Shown here: positions 25,501-36,400 of the stretch, in pieces
Position numbering within the stretch: position 1 is the first letter of the stretch
Layout of the letters: each line of letters opens with the position of its first letter
DNA from: Enoplolaimus lenunculus
Taxonomy: Eukaryota; Nematoda; Enoplea; Enoplida; Thoracostomopsidae
Length of the DNA stretch: 64,000 bases
Direction: 5' to 3'
Assembly (NCBI GenBank): GCA_030248215.1
Contig: JASANG010000539.1
Span: 124,001 to 188,000, forward strand
Notes under the pieces: generated by a model
What the model was told of the DNA's origin: nothing
The model's input: only the letters and a program-made list of their open reading frames with translations
Database searches by the model: none
Program-made: the position numbers and the translations under genes

Positions 25501-25885
25501 GTACTCAAACTGCGTTTGGCTTTCACTATTATATTTCATGAAACCAGTCAAAAAATTTCTGGATCCGCCACCAAGAGGGGTGGATCGTTTGATGATGATG
25601 TGTATTGTGGCACAGGACAACGTTGTGGTTTTGATGCATTTTGAAGTGTCATTTTAGTGCAGAATATGCATTGTTTAACATATGAAACGTATAATATATC
25701 TGTTTTTATTAATTTTGGTATTTATTTCTATTGCAGGATCGGAGTCATTGGCTCAAACGCTGGCAAGTTTGTCTGGGTTTGTTCGAAAAGCACGCACAGC
25801 GCTGTATACAGCATTAATGGATACGTTGACGCCGGAGCAAGCTGAAGATGCACGCGCTCGGGTGCCGGAACCGGTAGTAGAATAA
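14924..25885 (+). CDS. MEIOC: MEIOC homologue (meiosis-specific coiled-coil domain protein), polyglutamine-rich
   Basis: I join five coding exons by GT/AG sites and matching phase: 14924-15234, 16647-20078, 22457-22544, 24519-24804 and 25737-25885 (stop TAA). The product is 1421 residues; human MEIOC is about 950. The last three exons (residues about 1248-1421) carry the family's conserved domain, with RLEECTTQYRAIERERKKTE, then RLPSNPSRVDRLLVD, EHARIITLIAKM and VRKARTALYTAL, matching vertebrate MEIOC in order. The rest is low complexity: Gln/His tracts near residues 154-179, 594-691 and 1025-1078, plus Ser and Ala/Pro stretches. In mammals MEIOC binds the RNA helicase YTHDC2 and sustains meiotic prophase; that role here is inferred. 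The start is the first in-frame ATG of exon 1; an untranslated upstream exon is possible. An ATG at 16639 is probably not a start, because it lies across a good 3' splice site (TTTAG/G at 16646). AATAAA at 26271 is a candidate poly(A) signal. Confidence 0.87.
15456..15724. mobile_element. Foldback (long inverted repeat) element in MEIOC intron 1
   Basis: The left part (GTGCAACTGGGTAC..., GTTGCGTTTTT, a C-run then a G-run) is repeated inverted at the right (G-runs, AAAACGCAACGCGCG, then GGAAGTTGCAC). Each arm also has its own small hairpin of six Cs facing six Gs (about 15520-15537 and 15643-15662). It looks like a non-coding inverted-repeat element. I could not assign a target-site duplication. 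Confidence 0.7.
15871..16515. repeat. 29-bp minisatellite in MEIOC intron 1
   Basis: About 22 head-to-tail copies of a 29-bp unit (core GTAGCCGGATGTAATTATTT then GTCGGAACC). Three variants (GTCGGATGT, GCCGGATGT, GCCAGACGT) follow each other in a fixed order over much of the array, giving an 87-bp higher-order repeat. Short open frames across it are artefacts of the periodicity. Confidence 0.95.
20100..20236. mobile_element. MITE with TGTGTAGCACCT end, fragment in MEIOC intron 2
   Basis: TATACTCAAACGTGTGTAGC then ACCTATCACCAGTTGG matches the family left end and begins 22 bp after the MEIOC exon 2 donor. The right end is lost. Confidence 0.68.
20280..20760. mobile_element. Element(s) with CCGGATA motif arrays in MEIOC intron 2
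   Basis: CCGGATATCCGGATCCGG at the left and CCGGTACCGG with ATTCGGTCGCACCATG at the right frame a non-coding AT-rich centre. The layout matches the other hexamer-array families, but no target duplication was found. Confidence 0.5.
21735..22119. mobile_element. hAT-like MITE pieces with TCGGAA arrays (MEIOC intron 2)
   Basis: CAGGGTGCAAAGTGG (from about 21804) and GGCTGCACCCTG (to 22119) are inverted ends of the TCGGAA family. Just before the left end is an inverted copy of the internal CAATTTTCAAGAA...GACCAAATTGGCGAAG segment, so at least two pieces are joined or nested. Confidence 0.62.
22552..22598. repeat. (ATT)n microsatellite in MEIOC intron 3
   Basis: An uninterrupted run of ATT triplets begins a few bases after the donor site of MEIOC exon 3. 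The tyrosine run in one frame is not a coding signal. Confidence 0.95.
23003..24436. repeat. Tandem array of ten 142-143-bp inverted-repeat elements in MEIOC intron 3
   Basis: Ten head-to-tail units, with starts at about 23003, 23151, 23294, 23437, 23580, 23723, 23866, 24009, 24151 and 24293. Each begins with a degraded left end (GTTATTTTAAGGGGCGTAAC), carries a CCTAAG tract, and ends with CGCCGCTTAAAGTAACATGG. The outermost left end (ATGTTACTTTAACGGGCG) is closer to a true inverted end than the internal ones. The same ends bound the single element at 677-860, so the array is a transposon-derived satellite. Units are nearly identical, which suggests recent amplification or homogenisation. Confidence 0.93.
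24939..25175. repeat. Dispersed repeat C, copy 1 (MEIOC intron 4)
   Basis: AGTGATCCGAATAAGAG...GGCAACTATTCG-type sequence ending TTTTCAAAACTTAAGTAT is repeated in the same orientation at 60023-60261. No coding capacity and no inverted ends; family unknown. Confidence 0.82.
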
Positions 25886-26270
25886 GTCATTGCTAGAACG
25901 TTATTAGCTTGTTATCGATTGAAATACACAAATGCGAGATGAAAATGGTATATGTGATATGTATATATGCATATATACATATATCGTGAGCGATATCTAT
26001 TGTGCTATATGCGCTAAGTTTGGTGTATTGAAGCTTGAAATTCAGTTGGATTACTTCTAGATTGGTTGAAAAAACGATTATATTGTTGGAGGACGTTTTT
26101 AATGGTGTCTGCATGTGTGGCTTATTTATTGAGAGAAATGCATAAATGGACACGAAAATGGTATACGGTGCGATAATTATTGAAATATGTACATATCCGT
26201 GTAGAATGTCTTGGAACTTTAAAAAAATCAACTACGGATGCTATACTGCTTATTTATGTTGAGTGTTGAG

Positions 26271-26276
26271 AATAAA
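26271..26276 (+). terminator. Candidate poly(A) signal for MEIOC
   Basis: The first clear AATAAA downstream of the MEIOC stop codon, 386 bp after it. Position fits a 3' UTR end, but there is no transcript support. Confidence 0.4.
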
Positions 26277-27024
26277 ACGCTTGTTTGGTTGAATGACGTT
26301 TTTAATGGTACATGCAAGCGGCCGTTGGAAATCGGGTACATCAAAATGCGGGAGTTGTCAGCGAAGCATGTGAAAATATCAATAATGGCATTGTATGGTG
26401 TTGTTACAATTTAAAATTAATGGTCGTGTGAATTCAATATTTATCCAATCGCAGCGTATATAAACTTTATTATGTGTTCGTTTGTTGTTACTATTGACCG
26501 GCATACAAAGCCGACACTTGTATTTACACTTCACCCCAAGCGTAAGCCTACACCTAAATCTAAGTTCAAGCCTAAGTCTAAGCTTAAAGTATGCTAAAAT
26601 TTGAAAATTTCGAAAAAATACAAAGTCGTTGCTCACATGGTACAAGTTTCGATAGGATTACACTTTGCCTCTGTGTCCTTTGTGTTTCCGTTTCGAAAAT
26701 AAGGTTGCATACTGTGGATATTGTAGTGTCATATTACATTTGCATATTTAAGCGAAAATGGTAGATTTGATGTTATTTTGTACGTATTCATTGATTGATT
26801 TAATAATGGATTGGTTTAATTGCAGAAAGACGTACTTTGTAGTTTCAGGAGGTCACAAAGTTCAACATGATGTGTTCCAAGTTAGAATTAAAATATATAA
26901 TTAAAGCTAGAATTTCCTGCTGAATTCTACGTTCACATTACACTCCCTAAATAAAAACAGATGTATCAAATCACTGTATTCTAACAAACCAGTTAGCGTT
27001 GTTGCAAACGTAATCTTCTAAATT

Positions 27025-27145
27025 TGTAAAGCTGGAACGCCCCACATAGGTATTTTGCGCAGCGTTCCAGCTGTTGATGTAAACAAGAGACAGGATATAT
27101 ATGCAAATTAGAACACATTCTTAAAAAGTCTAATGAGGAATACTT
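27025..27145. repeat. Dispersed repeat D, copy 1
   Basis: TAAAGCTGGAACGCCCCACA followed by GTAAACAAGAGACAGGATA and TTAGAACACATTCTTAAAAA. A related copy lies 630 bp downstream. Family unknown. Confidence 0.55.
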
Positions 27146-27651
27146 TAAGATTGCAAATTTGGAACCACGTTGACTAGTAGTATAATTTCTGCAATTTTAA
27201 CGCTTTAGGCTTTCAGTGTAAATATTGCAATTTAGTGGTGGTGTGGTTTTTGCATGCTGTCAATTTATACGTTTGTGTACAGATGACTTTGTGATACACT
27301 TTGGTTCAATAATTATAAGTATATATGCTTGTTTGGATGTCATACAGTCAGGTTTTAGTGGTACTTTTGTTACTCTGTGTATGTTATTTGTTTGTTTATC
27401 TGGATAGGAATCGTGTTAATTTGTCCTGTCGTACATTTTAGTGATCTGCAATTGGCTGGCTATAAAACTGAGTTTGTCGGTGTCCATGCAGACAGACCAA
27501 TTTTTTCCCGTGCTAGTTCCTTCCCACCGAAGGATTGGCCGGCCAATTTCTCCGCTGGAACAATTGGCCAATGAATTCCTTCTGGTTGGAATTGGACTGT
27601 GGAAGAAATAGGCCTAAAAGACTATTTTGTTGTTTATTTCTCCTACGTGTT

Positions 27652-27765
27652 TTTATAAAGCTGGAACGCCCGTGATACGTAATTTGTGAGCCCGTCCTAC
27701 AGTTCATATAGACAAACGACAGAACCAACTCTTAAATGTGTTTAACAAATTTTGCAATCTGTTTT
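27652..27765. repeat. Dispersed repeat D, copy 2
   Basis: TTATAAAGCTGGAACGCCCG, then CATATAGACAAACGACAGAA and CTCTTAAATGTGTTTAACAA, parallels 27025-27145. Confidence 0.55.
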
Positions 27766-29689
27766 ACATGCATTTTTCTGTATTATGTACAGAATTGGAA
27801 CGAAATAGCAAAATTTATTACAACACATTTCAGTCTTTAAGCAAAATGACTCAATATGTGTTGGAGAGTTGCAACTGTGCAAATGGCAAAACACTTAAAA
27901 CGAAATAATACTGTTGAATTTAGTTTCCTAAATTGATTAAGCTTAGGATAGTTGTTTAAATTTTGCACTCATAAATATCGTTTCGGTATGTTTTCACTCG
28001 TAGTATATATATTTGTCTTCTGCTCTGTAGTAGTTTGTAGTGATATATAGATTTGTACTATTTTTATGTTTTTATGTGTACGAATCATGGACGGATCATA
28101 ATGGAGGCCAGTAAGACCACGATTCGAAAGGGCCCGTGACGATTGTGTTCATACAAAACCTTTGATGCGTAAACATACAAGAAGCCTGAGAAATAAGACG
28201 GGCTTGGTTAGGTGATAATCTGCGAAGTGTTCCAAAAGCTATGGCAGGAATGCCCATTAAATAGTGTTCTTGCGGGTTAATTTCGGTTGTCTAACGGTAC
28301 GTACGTGATATTTTTAGTCTCAGTCGTTTTACATTTTGCATGTCAACAGTCTTTCACTAAAAAGATTCGATATGACGATAGTCTTTCAATACGATTAATG
28401 AATACGCAGCAGAGTTTGCACATTTGAGAAGAACAACTCTGTGTTCAATAGCGACAAAAATATACTACTTCAGCTTTCCCAAAGTTAAATAATAAGGGTT
28501 TCGTTAGCTTTAGAATGTGTATAATAGTTGTGGTATTTGGTATAATTGTGGTTGTTTATCCGGTTTAATTATTTGCGTGTATGTATTTATATTTTGCACG
28601 TTTAGCTGTGTAACTTAATTTAGTATGGTTATAACATTTTACGGCCACTCGCGTTTGAAATAGTAAATACGATCACTGCCACGTTGAGTTGAATGATTTA
28701 GAGCGATATCTGCTACTCCCTAACTAATGTTTAAAACCGGTACCTATGTTCTCAGATAGGAATAGCACCCCTATCACTAGTTTAGCAGGTTTGAAATCAG
28801 AATTCTGGATCCGGTAGGGAAATCCGGTATTAATTCCGCTATCACTATTCAGCTCTGGTGTTAGAGTCCAGTATTTTTCACTCGGATTTTGCGGTGTTCT
28901 TGGTATTAATAATTTTTGATTCAAAAGATAAAGTTTTTCAACTTGATAAATTTTTTATTTACAAGTTGATAACTGTGAGTACGGCGCTATCGCAATCGAA
29001 GAAAATTGCAGCCTAACGCCTCAACGTAAGCAACCATGCATAAGTTTGATGCGAAACGTGGAAAAAGACCGTATGTTGGTGGTAGTTATTCACATTGCAC
29101 GATAAAATTTAATTTTTCGGCAACAGCTAACACATAAATGAAGATCATTGCATGTACCATATTGTTAGATGCTGTCCAGGGTGCAATCGGTATAAAAATA
29201 GTAACAGTAACCGGAACTGAAACGTTTAAAAATACCGGAACCAGAAAATAAAAATACTCATTGAATAATTCCTTTTTAAAGCTATTTTATCCCTTTTCGT
29301 GGGAAAATAGTTTCTTATTACCGATACAAATACATGTGCTGCTAAAAACAGAAGTTAACATGGCCGCTTTCTGTGTGAATGAAATCTTGAGAACATGGTT
29401 GACGCATTTGTTCCAACCGAGGCGACATATATCAGACAGGGTGCAACCGGAGGTGAAAAATACCGGAGTCGGAGGTCAAATAAACTTGCCGGAGCCGGAG
29501 GTGAGTAGAGATTAGATAGTAAAAATGATGGTTAATTAGATAATTTTAGCCAATATCTGCAATATGTTGTTAAGTTGTTTGGTTTTACGCTAATTTTCTG
29601 CTAAAATTCGCAAATTCTTTCCAGAAAATTGTGACGAAAAGTAAAACAAAACGCGTTAAACAGATAAAGTTTACAAAACTATGGAAAAA

Positions 29690-30325
29690 AATTTTTTCGC
29701 TCGGAATTTTGCGAAATTGGGATATTACCCGAGATATTGGGATTTTGGGAAATTCGGATATTATCCGGGAAATTGTCATTTTGGGCGCAACGCTTTTCGA
29801 TCGGGATGTTGGGAAATTATGATATTACCCGGGAAATTCGGATATATACATACTCGGGAAACTGTCGCTTTGGGCGCAGCCCTTTCCGCTCGGAATTCCG
29901 CGAAAGTGGGATTTTGGGAAATTCGGATATTACCCGGGAAATTGCCATGGGCGCAGCCCTTTTCGCTCGGGATTTTGGGAAATTGGGATGTTACCCGGAA
30001 ATTGCTATTTTGGAATAAGGAAGAGATTCGGAATATAACCCGTGATATTGCTATTTTTGAACTTGGGATACTTATAAGCTTAGGCTCAAGTTAAGCCTAG
30101 ACGTGAGTGTAAACCTAAACCGCAGAATAGTCTGAGCTTAAGACTGAGACTAAACCTAAGCCGGACGCTCAACCTAAGCGTCAGCCGATTCTGATTTTCT
30201 CAAGATATTTGGTTTCACAAGGAAAATCGGAATATTACCCGCGGTACTGTGATTTTCGGAAATTGGGATAGTAGGATTTTGGGAAATTGGGATATTGCGA
30301 TTTTGTGAAATTAAGAAATTACCCG
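29690..30325. repeat. Degenerate minisatellite with GGGAAATTCGGATATTACCC motif
   Basis: Motifs of the type GGGAAATTGGGATATTACCC and TTTTGGGAAATTCGGATATT recur many times at irregular spacing, interrupted at 30065-30190 by a CCTAAG/TTAGGC-rich stretch. The open frames over it have repetitive GFWEIRI-like translations and are not counted as genes. Confidence 0.8.
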
Positions 30326-30839
30326 CGATACTTGGAGGAACCTGTTCTATACATGGTCCAAAATTACCGTCTTAGAACTCCTGACTTGTGCGCTTATTGC
30401 GAGCACTGGCTAATGTATAGATGAGGGCGATAACATTAGTATAAGCATATTCCTAAGTGTAATCAAAAAACAGTCCATATTAGGCCAGCGAAAAACGGTG
30501 CGCCCCTAATCCATTATACATGGTAGCGAACATTTCATCCCAGGACAGCTTCAGAGTAAGCTAAAAGTTCGGCAATCTGACAAACTCAATTAAGTTAGTT
30601 TAAGTCCGAAGCGCTCGTTTACCGAACACCCCGGGTTTTATTAAAAAGAAAAACCACATCTAAATCAACGAAAGCAATTATTTAAATCAATGAGGGCAAC
30701 AACATATTAACATAACATGACAAAAGTCCTTGAAAATTACCCATTATTCTACACTGCTTACAAGGATATTATTCAGTAGCAAATATGTTAAAAACACACA
30801 AGAACCTAGTTTCAAAACAAACTACAAATCAGGTACGCT

Positions 30840-32900
30840 GAGGAAATGACATTCGAAAACCCAGTATGCTATCATTCTGTCGGGTTATTGTTCCAAAAAC
30901 CTTAAAAAACATTCTTCTTTTAGATACAGCTTAAGTTTGCACAAATTTCTATAAACATTTTCCTGAAAAACATCAACAACACAGACATTTTCATTGTTAA
31001 ACTCGAGTTTACATCGAGCACGCCATATTGCCAATTGTGCATGTTGGACGATAAAGTTAAAAACTATTCTCTTTAATGGGTCGTGAATATTTCGTCCCAA
31101 AATTAAATCCGAAATCGTTATTTCATTTACTCCAGCTACCTGTTGCAAAACGGGAGTAATGAAAAAACTAATTTCTTGTGCCCGCAAACAATAAATAAAC
31201 ACATGAACATTATCCTCCCGCACTTCAATTCCATCCAAATAACAAAACGAACATATATTTGTCCCATCTGTAAAATGACTAATACGGTGATTAATATACA
31301 ATGACTTATGTCTTAACCTAAAATGGACGTCTCGCGCAGAGCCGTCAACATATTTCGCTTTTACCCATATCCATGATAGCTCGACAAAAATAGGTTCTAT
31401 TCCTAGTTCGTCTGGCCAAAAAAATGTTTGGGATGCATGAGTACCTTATACACAGCGTGTATCCACATTTTATACAATTTATTTGCCGACACCGCTTTTA
31501 AAGATAACTTTTCGTCAAAAAACCAACAAAAATTTCCATCCCTGCTAAAAGATGACTCAATCATTGCAATCCGTATCTCTTTATACTCCGGTACATCAAT
31601 ACGTCTCAGTTGACGTTTAGTCGAAAACTGGACTTGCCGAAAGAAATGTTCGAAACTTCTCTTCCAACTTACAACTTCGGTACCTCTTAATATTCGAATA
31701 TAAAACATTAAACGATTCACTTTCAGTCTAACAAAATATTTGGGAAATTTATCCCACCGTGATGACTAGGTTGTAAAAACAGGATATCCCTTCTAATAAT
31801 ACTAGCGGTAGACGGGTACCACAACCACTTATAAACCATATTGATAGTTTTCTGCACTAGTTGCTTAGGGGGTGTTACTAATTTTACCAAATAATTAAAC
31901 ATACACAAAAAATAAATGTGAACAAGGTGGATTTTTCAAAAAATACATTTGATCATGTTTAAAATATTTCACCAAAATTCATGACCGTAAGTGTCTCAAA
32001 AATAAACGACCACTATAATCTATATTCAGCAACGGAATTGGCCGCCAATTATCGCGACACGTTTTCCTTCCATTCCCTTTATATAATAGGGTAATAACAC
32101 CATCATATGCAGAGGAATTAAGCTTAAGATCATCCAAGAAAGCGTTATACATTTTACACAAAAATTGAGATATTCCACAAAACAGCCAACAGAATTCAAC
32201 AGGAATACCATCGTATCCCGGCGTCTTTTTACCCTGCATGAATTTAATAGCGCTCGCTATTTCAACTGACGTAATGGGTCCCTCTAAAGTATTTTTCCAC
32301 CTCACTCAACTTGGAAAGACCATTTTGTGCCAGAAAAAAATGTGAGATCTTCTCCGCTTATCCCTTCCGATCTGAATACGTTGGAATACTGCTCAGTAAT
32401 TTCACCTAGAACTGCATCTGAGTCTGTTACTAACGTGCCATCAGACCTTTCGATCGAGCTTATATGCCTGGCTTCCCAGTTATTACTCCATGAATGTCTG
32501 AAAGAAAAGTAAAGAAATCGTTTTTATTTGGATGTGCCTCCCTAAAAACGTCAGATATCACCAACAGTTCCTTCAAACAATAAAACTCTCTCAGGCCTTT
32601 CTGCTGATCATGACAGGCGTGATCGGTTCAAAACTGGGTCCTAAACTAAGTTAAAATCACCCAACATAACACATTTATAATTAAACCAAAACGACTTTTG
32701 CACTTGTTGCATCAGCTGGTTGAAAAAAACTAATCGGGATATCCGAAATAGAAAAATTAACTACTTCAGATATTTTGCAAGGAATTACCGGATGTACGTT
32801 TATATCAGATGCCCATCACTAAAATCAACGTAAAAATTTCTGAAATGCTGTTGGTGACACTACGGGACAACAAAAACCCACTCCAGCTTTGCATACTGTA
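30840..32900 (-). mobile_element. Dead L1/Tx1-type LINE (non-LTR retrotransposon) remnant
   Basis: On the minus strand, fragments appear in the order of a LINE ORF2. An endonuclease trace has CVMLGDFNL near 32670. Reverse-transcriptase fingers (32305-31979) read ASAIKFMQGKKTPGYDGIPVE, then GVITLLYKGNGRK and NWRPIPLLNIDY. A post-RT segment (31908-31726) has a GGINFPNI motif. A C-terminal zinc-finger-like region (31301-30885) has CSFCYLDG with downstream H and C. The palm with the YxDD catalytic box is missing between 31979 and 31908, and the frames are broken several times. The motif style (TPGYDGIPVEF, GGINFPN) fits the L1/Tx1 group. The 5' end is degraded and uncertain. Confidence 0.82.
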
Positions 32901-33439
32901 GCGTATTTTACGAAAAATGTTCATAAAACATTACATAAAAGGCGACATGCAAAGGTTTACTTTTTTCAAAACATAAAACAAGCATTAACACGATCACACA
33001 ACAGAAACAGTAGTATATGCAAGAGAGCAGCCGTTTACAAAAACACGATTAGCCCGAACAAAAAGATTCAAAAATTTTCATTCCCTAATGTTTTAACATA
33101 AATAAGCGTCTAGCATCCAGGAAGCCAAAGTACTAGTGGCAAAAACATATTATAAAGTACTCAAAACGTAAAATTAGAATAAATTTTACAGTATATTTTT
33201 AAATGTTTCAAACAACTTTAATAATATAGGGACTTGTCTAACTCAAAACGCATGTCTTTCAACTCGAACTAGAAACCAACATTTCGACCCATTAATGAAT
33301 ACACTTTTTAACCTCATGTTGATGCTTGAGTGGTGCAGACGACCACAACACATCAGATCACTTAATAATTCATTCTAAGCAAGATTTTACGATTGAATAA
33401 CAAAAATTTCAAGAATTCAATTCCACAACAGTTCAAAAA

Positions 33440-36400
33440 TTAGTAAACATTTGGGTATGAAACGAGAGCGGTCGATACGTGTCGTCCAGCAAATCGACTT
33501 GTATCTGAAAGCAAAAAGTGAAACTGTTTATTTTTAGCCATCTTCCAAGCCTCTACAATACATAATTTAATAAAAACTTTCGAGAAACATTATTATGCAG
33601 GGTACTAGGATGCAACTTGAAATCTTTCTCCGGTTAAATGTCGATGAAGATTCCGTCCGACAATTTGTTCAGGTAGTGAAACAAATTTGTGCCTTTCAGC
33701 GAATTTTCCGGTAATTTCGCAACTTGAATTGCCGAAATTTCCCAAAAAAGTTTAACAACTAATTTCTGACAACGGTTTGCAAATTATTAAATTTAACAAA
33801 GTCAAAATCATTTTCATTACTTAATTTTTGTTCGTCTTCGACTGCGGCAAAATCTGCAGACTGCTCGCCGCATTCGGTACTTTTCTACCTAAGACTAAAA
33901 TTGACTCACTTTTCGCACGTGTAGAAGGGCGGCTAACAGCGATACCAGCACCTGCACGGCTCATGCCACCGATACCTCGAGCTCTCATGGCAGCAGTTCG
34001 CACAGACCTAACTAACGGATGTGTAGTTACAGACGGCGCACTTCTCATGCCAGCTCGAGTAACAACGTTCTGAAATATGAACTATGCCACTCACTATAAT
34101 GTAAAAATCGACAATAACTTACGAATACCAGATAATACTTTTAACTAATCGAAAAAATTATTAAGTAAAGCATAGGTGAGGCACCAATTATTTTAAATAT
34201 TTGAGTTTAAAAATGTCTTTGTAATAGCATTCCAGTATCGCAGAATAAAGTAAAATCAGTGTTTTTGCAAATTTTGATGAGGGCGAAAAATTGAGCGGAA
34301 ATTTATTTCACCATGCTAAAAATTTGCAGCAACATTGTAGCGTTGTGCGCATAACATATCGTGCGCGAAACATCACCCAATTGGCAACTGGGCCGTCAGA
34401 AGCACTAATTATTCTGCTGTGCAACTGGTATATAAAATATGAGCGTAAAAGTTAAATATTCCATGGCGTGAATAGAATAATCATTTGAGCCAGTTGCTAC
34501 CGGGACGCCACAAGCACTACTTATTGTGCTGTTAGCCCAGAATAGAGCTGCGTTGCCAACTTTACTTGAAGAATCTACACCAGTATTATCAGTAACAAAA
34601 ATTACGCACTGAACAATAAAATGCTGTTTCTAAAAACTGCAATCGAAGCGACCAAATTTTAGCATACGTAATGAAAATGTTTACGGTAAAAACGTATTTT
34701 AAAGAAGGTTTACGATGCAGCTCTATCATGTGAAATCACTGAAAAACTTTAATTTTAATTAAGTGTGCTTTCGCGCTGATTTTCGCACAAACAATTATCA
34801 GTAAAATGCTCGGTTACAGGAGTAAATTAATATTGTGTTATTCGAAACAATCCAACAATGATGGTAACGTACGGTTTCAAACAACAAGAACAAAAAATAA
34901 ATTTTTCCAATAGCGCTTTTCAACTTGGTAGCACTGCCTATTACAACACGGAACTGATAAAACTAGATATAAAATTACGGCCAATTTACCATTGTTCCAC
35001 TGTGTGCCGCCCCAGTATCGATTCCTCTACCTCGTCGTGTCGCCATGGCCGCACGGTAACGTGCTCCAAGCGAGGGCATTTTCTTTCGCACTCCGCTAAT
35101 TTCCACCGTATTACCTCCAGCCAACTGGCCTCGAGCTTCTGCAGTGCCACCAAAGCCAGCGTCCATGCCAAAATAGGAACATGAATCATGCTCCCAACCA
35201 GTATCCCCACCACCAAGCCTTTCACTATACACGCCATTATCGTAGAAACTTTCTGCGGGAGCCCCTAATTTTGATAACGGTACATTATCAACCCAGCCAT
35301 CAGTTGCAGCCCCAGCATAGCCACCATAACTGTCGTCTCCGCCCAACTCAGTTACACGCACTGGATTACACACTTGCGATGTTTCGTACACACTATCGTA
35401 CAATTCTGCTCCCTCAGGATACATCTGAGTCTCGTCTTCGTAATAACCTTCTGTACTATTAGCAAAAGACTCACTGTGAAACCCGCCACCGCCGACGCTG
35501 TATTCATATGACTCTTCGTTGTAGTCTTCAAAACCTGAAAAAACAATTAGAATATACGCTAACAACTAATACTAGACCGCAATGCTAACCTATATTCTGA
35601 CCAAGTTTAAACAACATTTCAGAGAACGAAAACATGAATCTGAGGCACCAATATTTGAATTGCTTGTGCAAACGCCACTGATTAAATTAATACAAATTTG
35701 CAAATCAATTAACCAGACAATGAACTAGCAACAAAAAAGATCGTTAATTTATATTTCGCGCCAGTTTACCAGATACTCCCGTGTTTCGTCGATTTTCAAG
35801 AATCAAAATATCAAAATGTAAATCCACATCAATTCAAAAATACACGTAACTATTCATTCTCAAATAGGTATAATAAACTATTCTGTTTTACTTCTACACA
35901 GTATTGTATACTTACCTTGATCCTGCGCTATCATCATAGCCGTCTGTGGTCGGTATCGCGCCGCAGCTCTCGCTGACATTGTTGCTGGTACCAGCGAGCC
36001 AGCTGTGGCGCTTCTACCTCGAATAGCGAGAGCAGTGAGCATTTTAGCTCTGCTGGCTTCCGCAGCAGCGCTGAGCATCGATTTATACTTTTCGATTGGC
36101 TCCATATGAGAAATGGCGGCACGCCATCCAGCTATGCCACCTCGAAATATACCACGACCACGCTGTATACCTACAGAAACCATGGGATTCGCTATACCTC
36201 TTCCGCCGCGCATACGTTTCACGGCCGGTACTCTGCTACGTCCGAGCATTGCGCTCCCACGTGTCATCATCGACTGCAAATTTAATGCAATGCCAAGACC
36301 ATTGCGGTCATAAAACCTATAACACGATAAAACATGATTCTGTTTAATTGGAACCAGGGTGGAAAGCGGAACTGGATTGTACCGCAGTCGGAACAGCAAA

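Larger units (their letters stand above)
25886..30839. other. Intergenic region after MEIOC
   Basis: AT-rich sequence with the MEIOC 3' flank, a CCTAAG tract near 26530-26590, dispersed repeat D, CCGGAA-type array element ends near 29178-29510 and the degenerate minisatellite at 29690. No gene seen. Confidence 0.65.

Noticed and set aside
29631-30094. Open frames of up to 137 codons with FGKFGYYPG-like repeats
   Set aside because: They follow the degenerate minisatellite period and occur in several frames at once.
35181-35462. Plus-strand frames opposite SYNCRIP (-) exon 11
   Set aside because: Shadows of the coding exon on the other strand.
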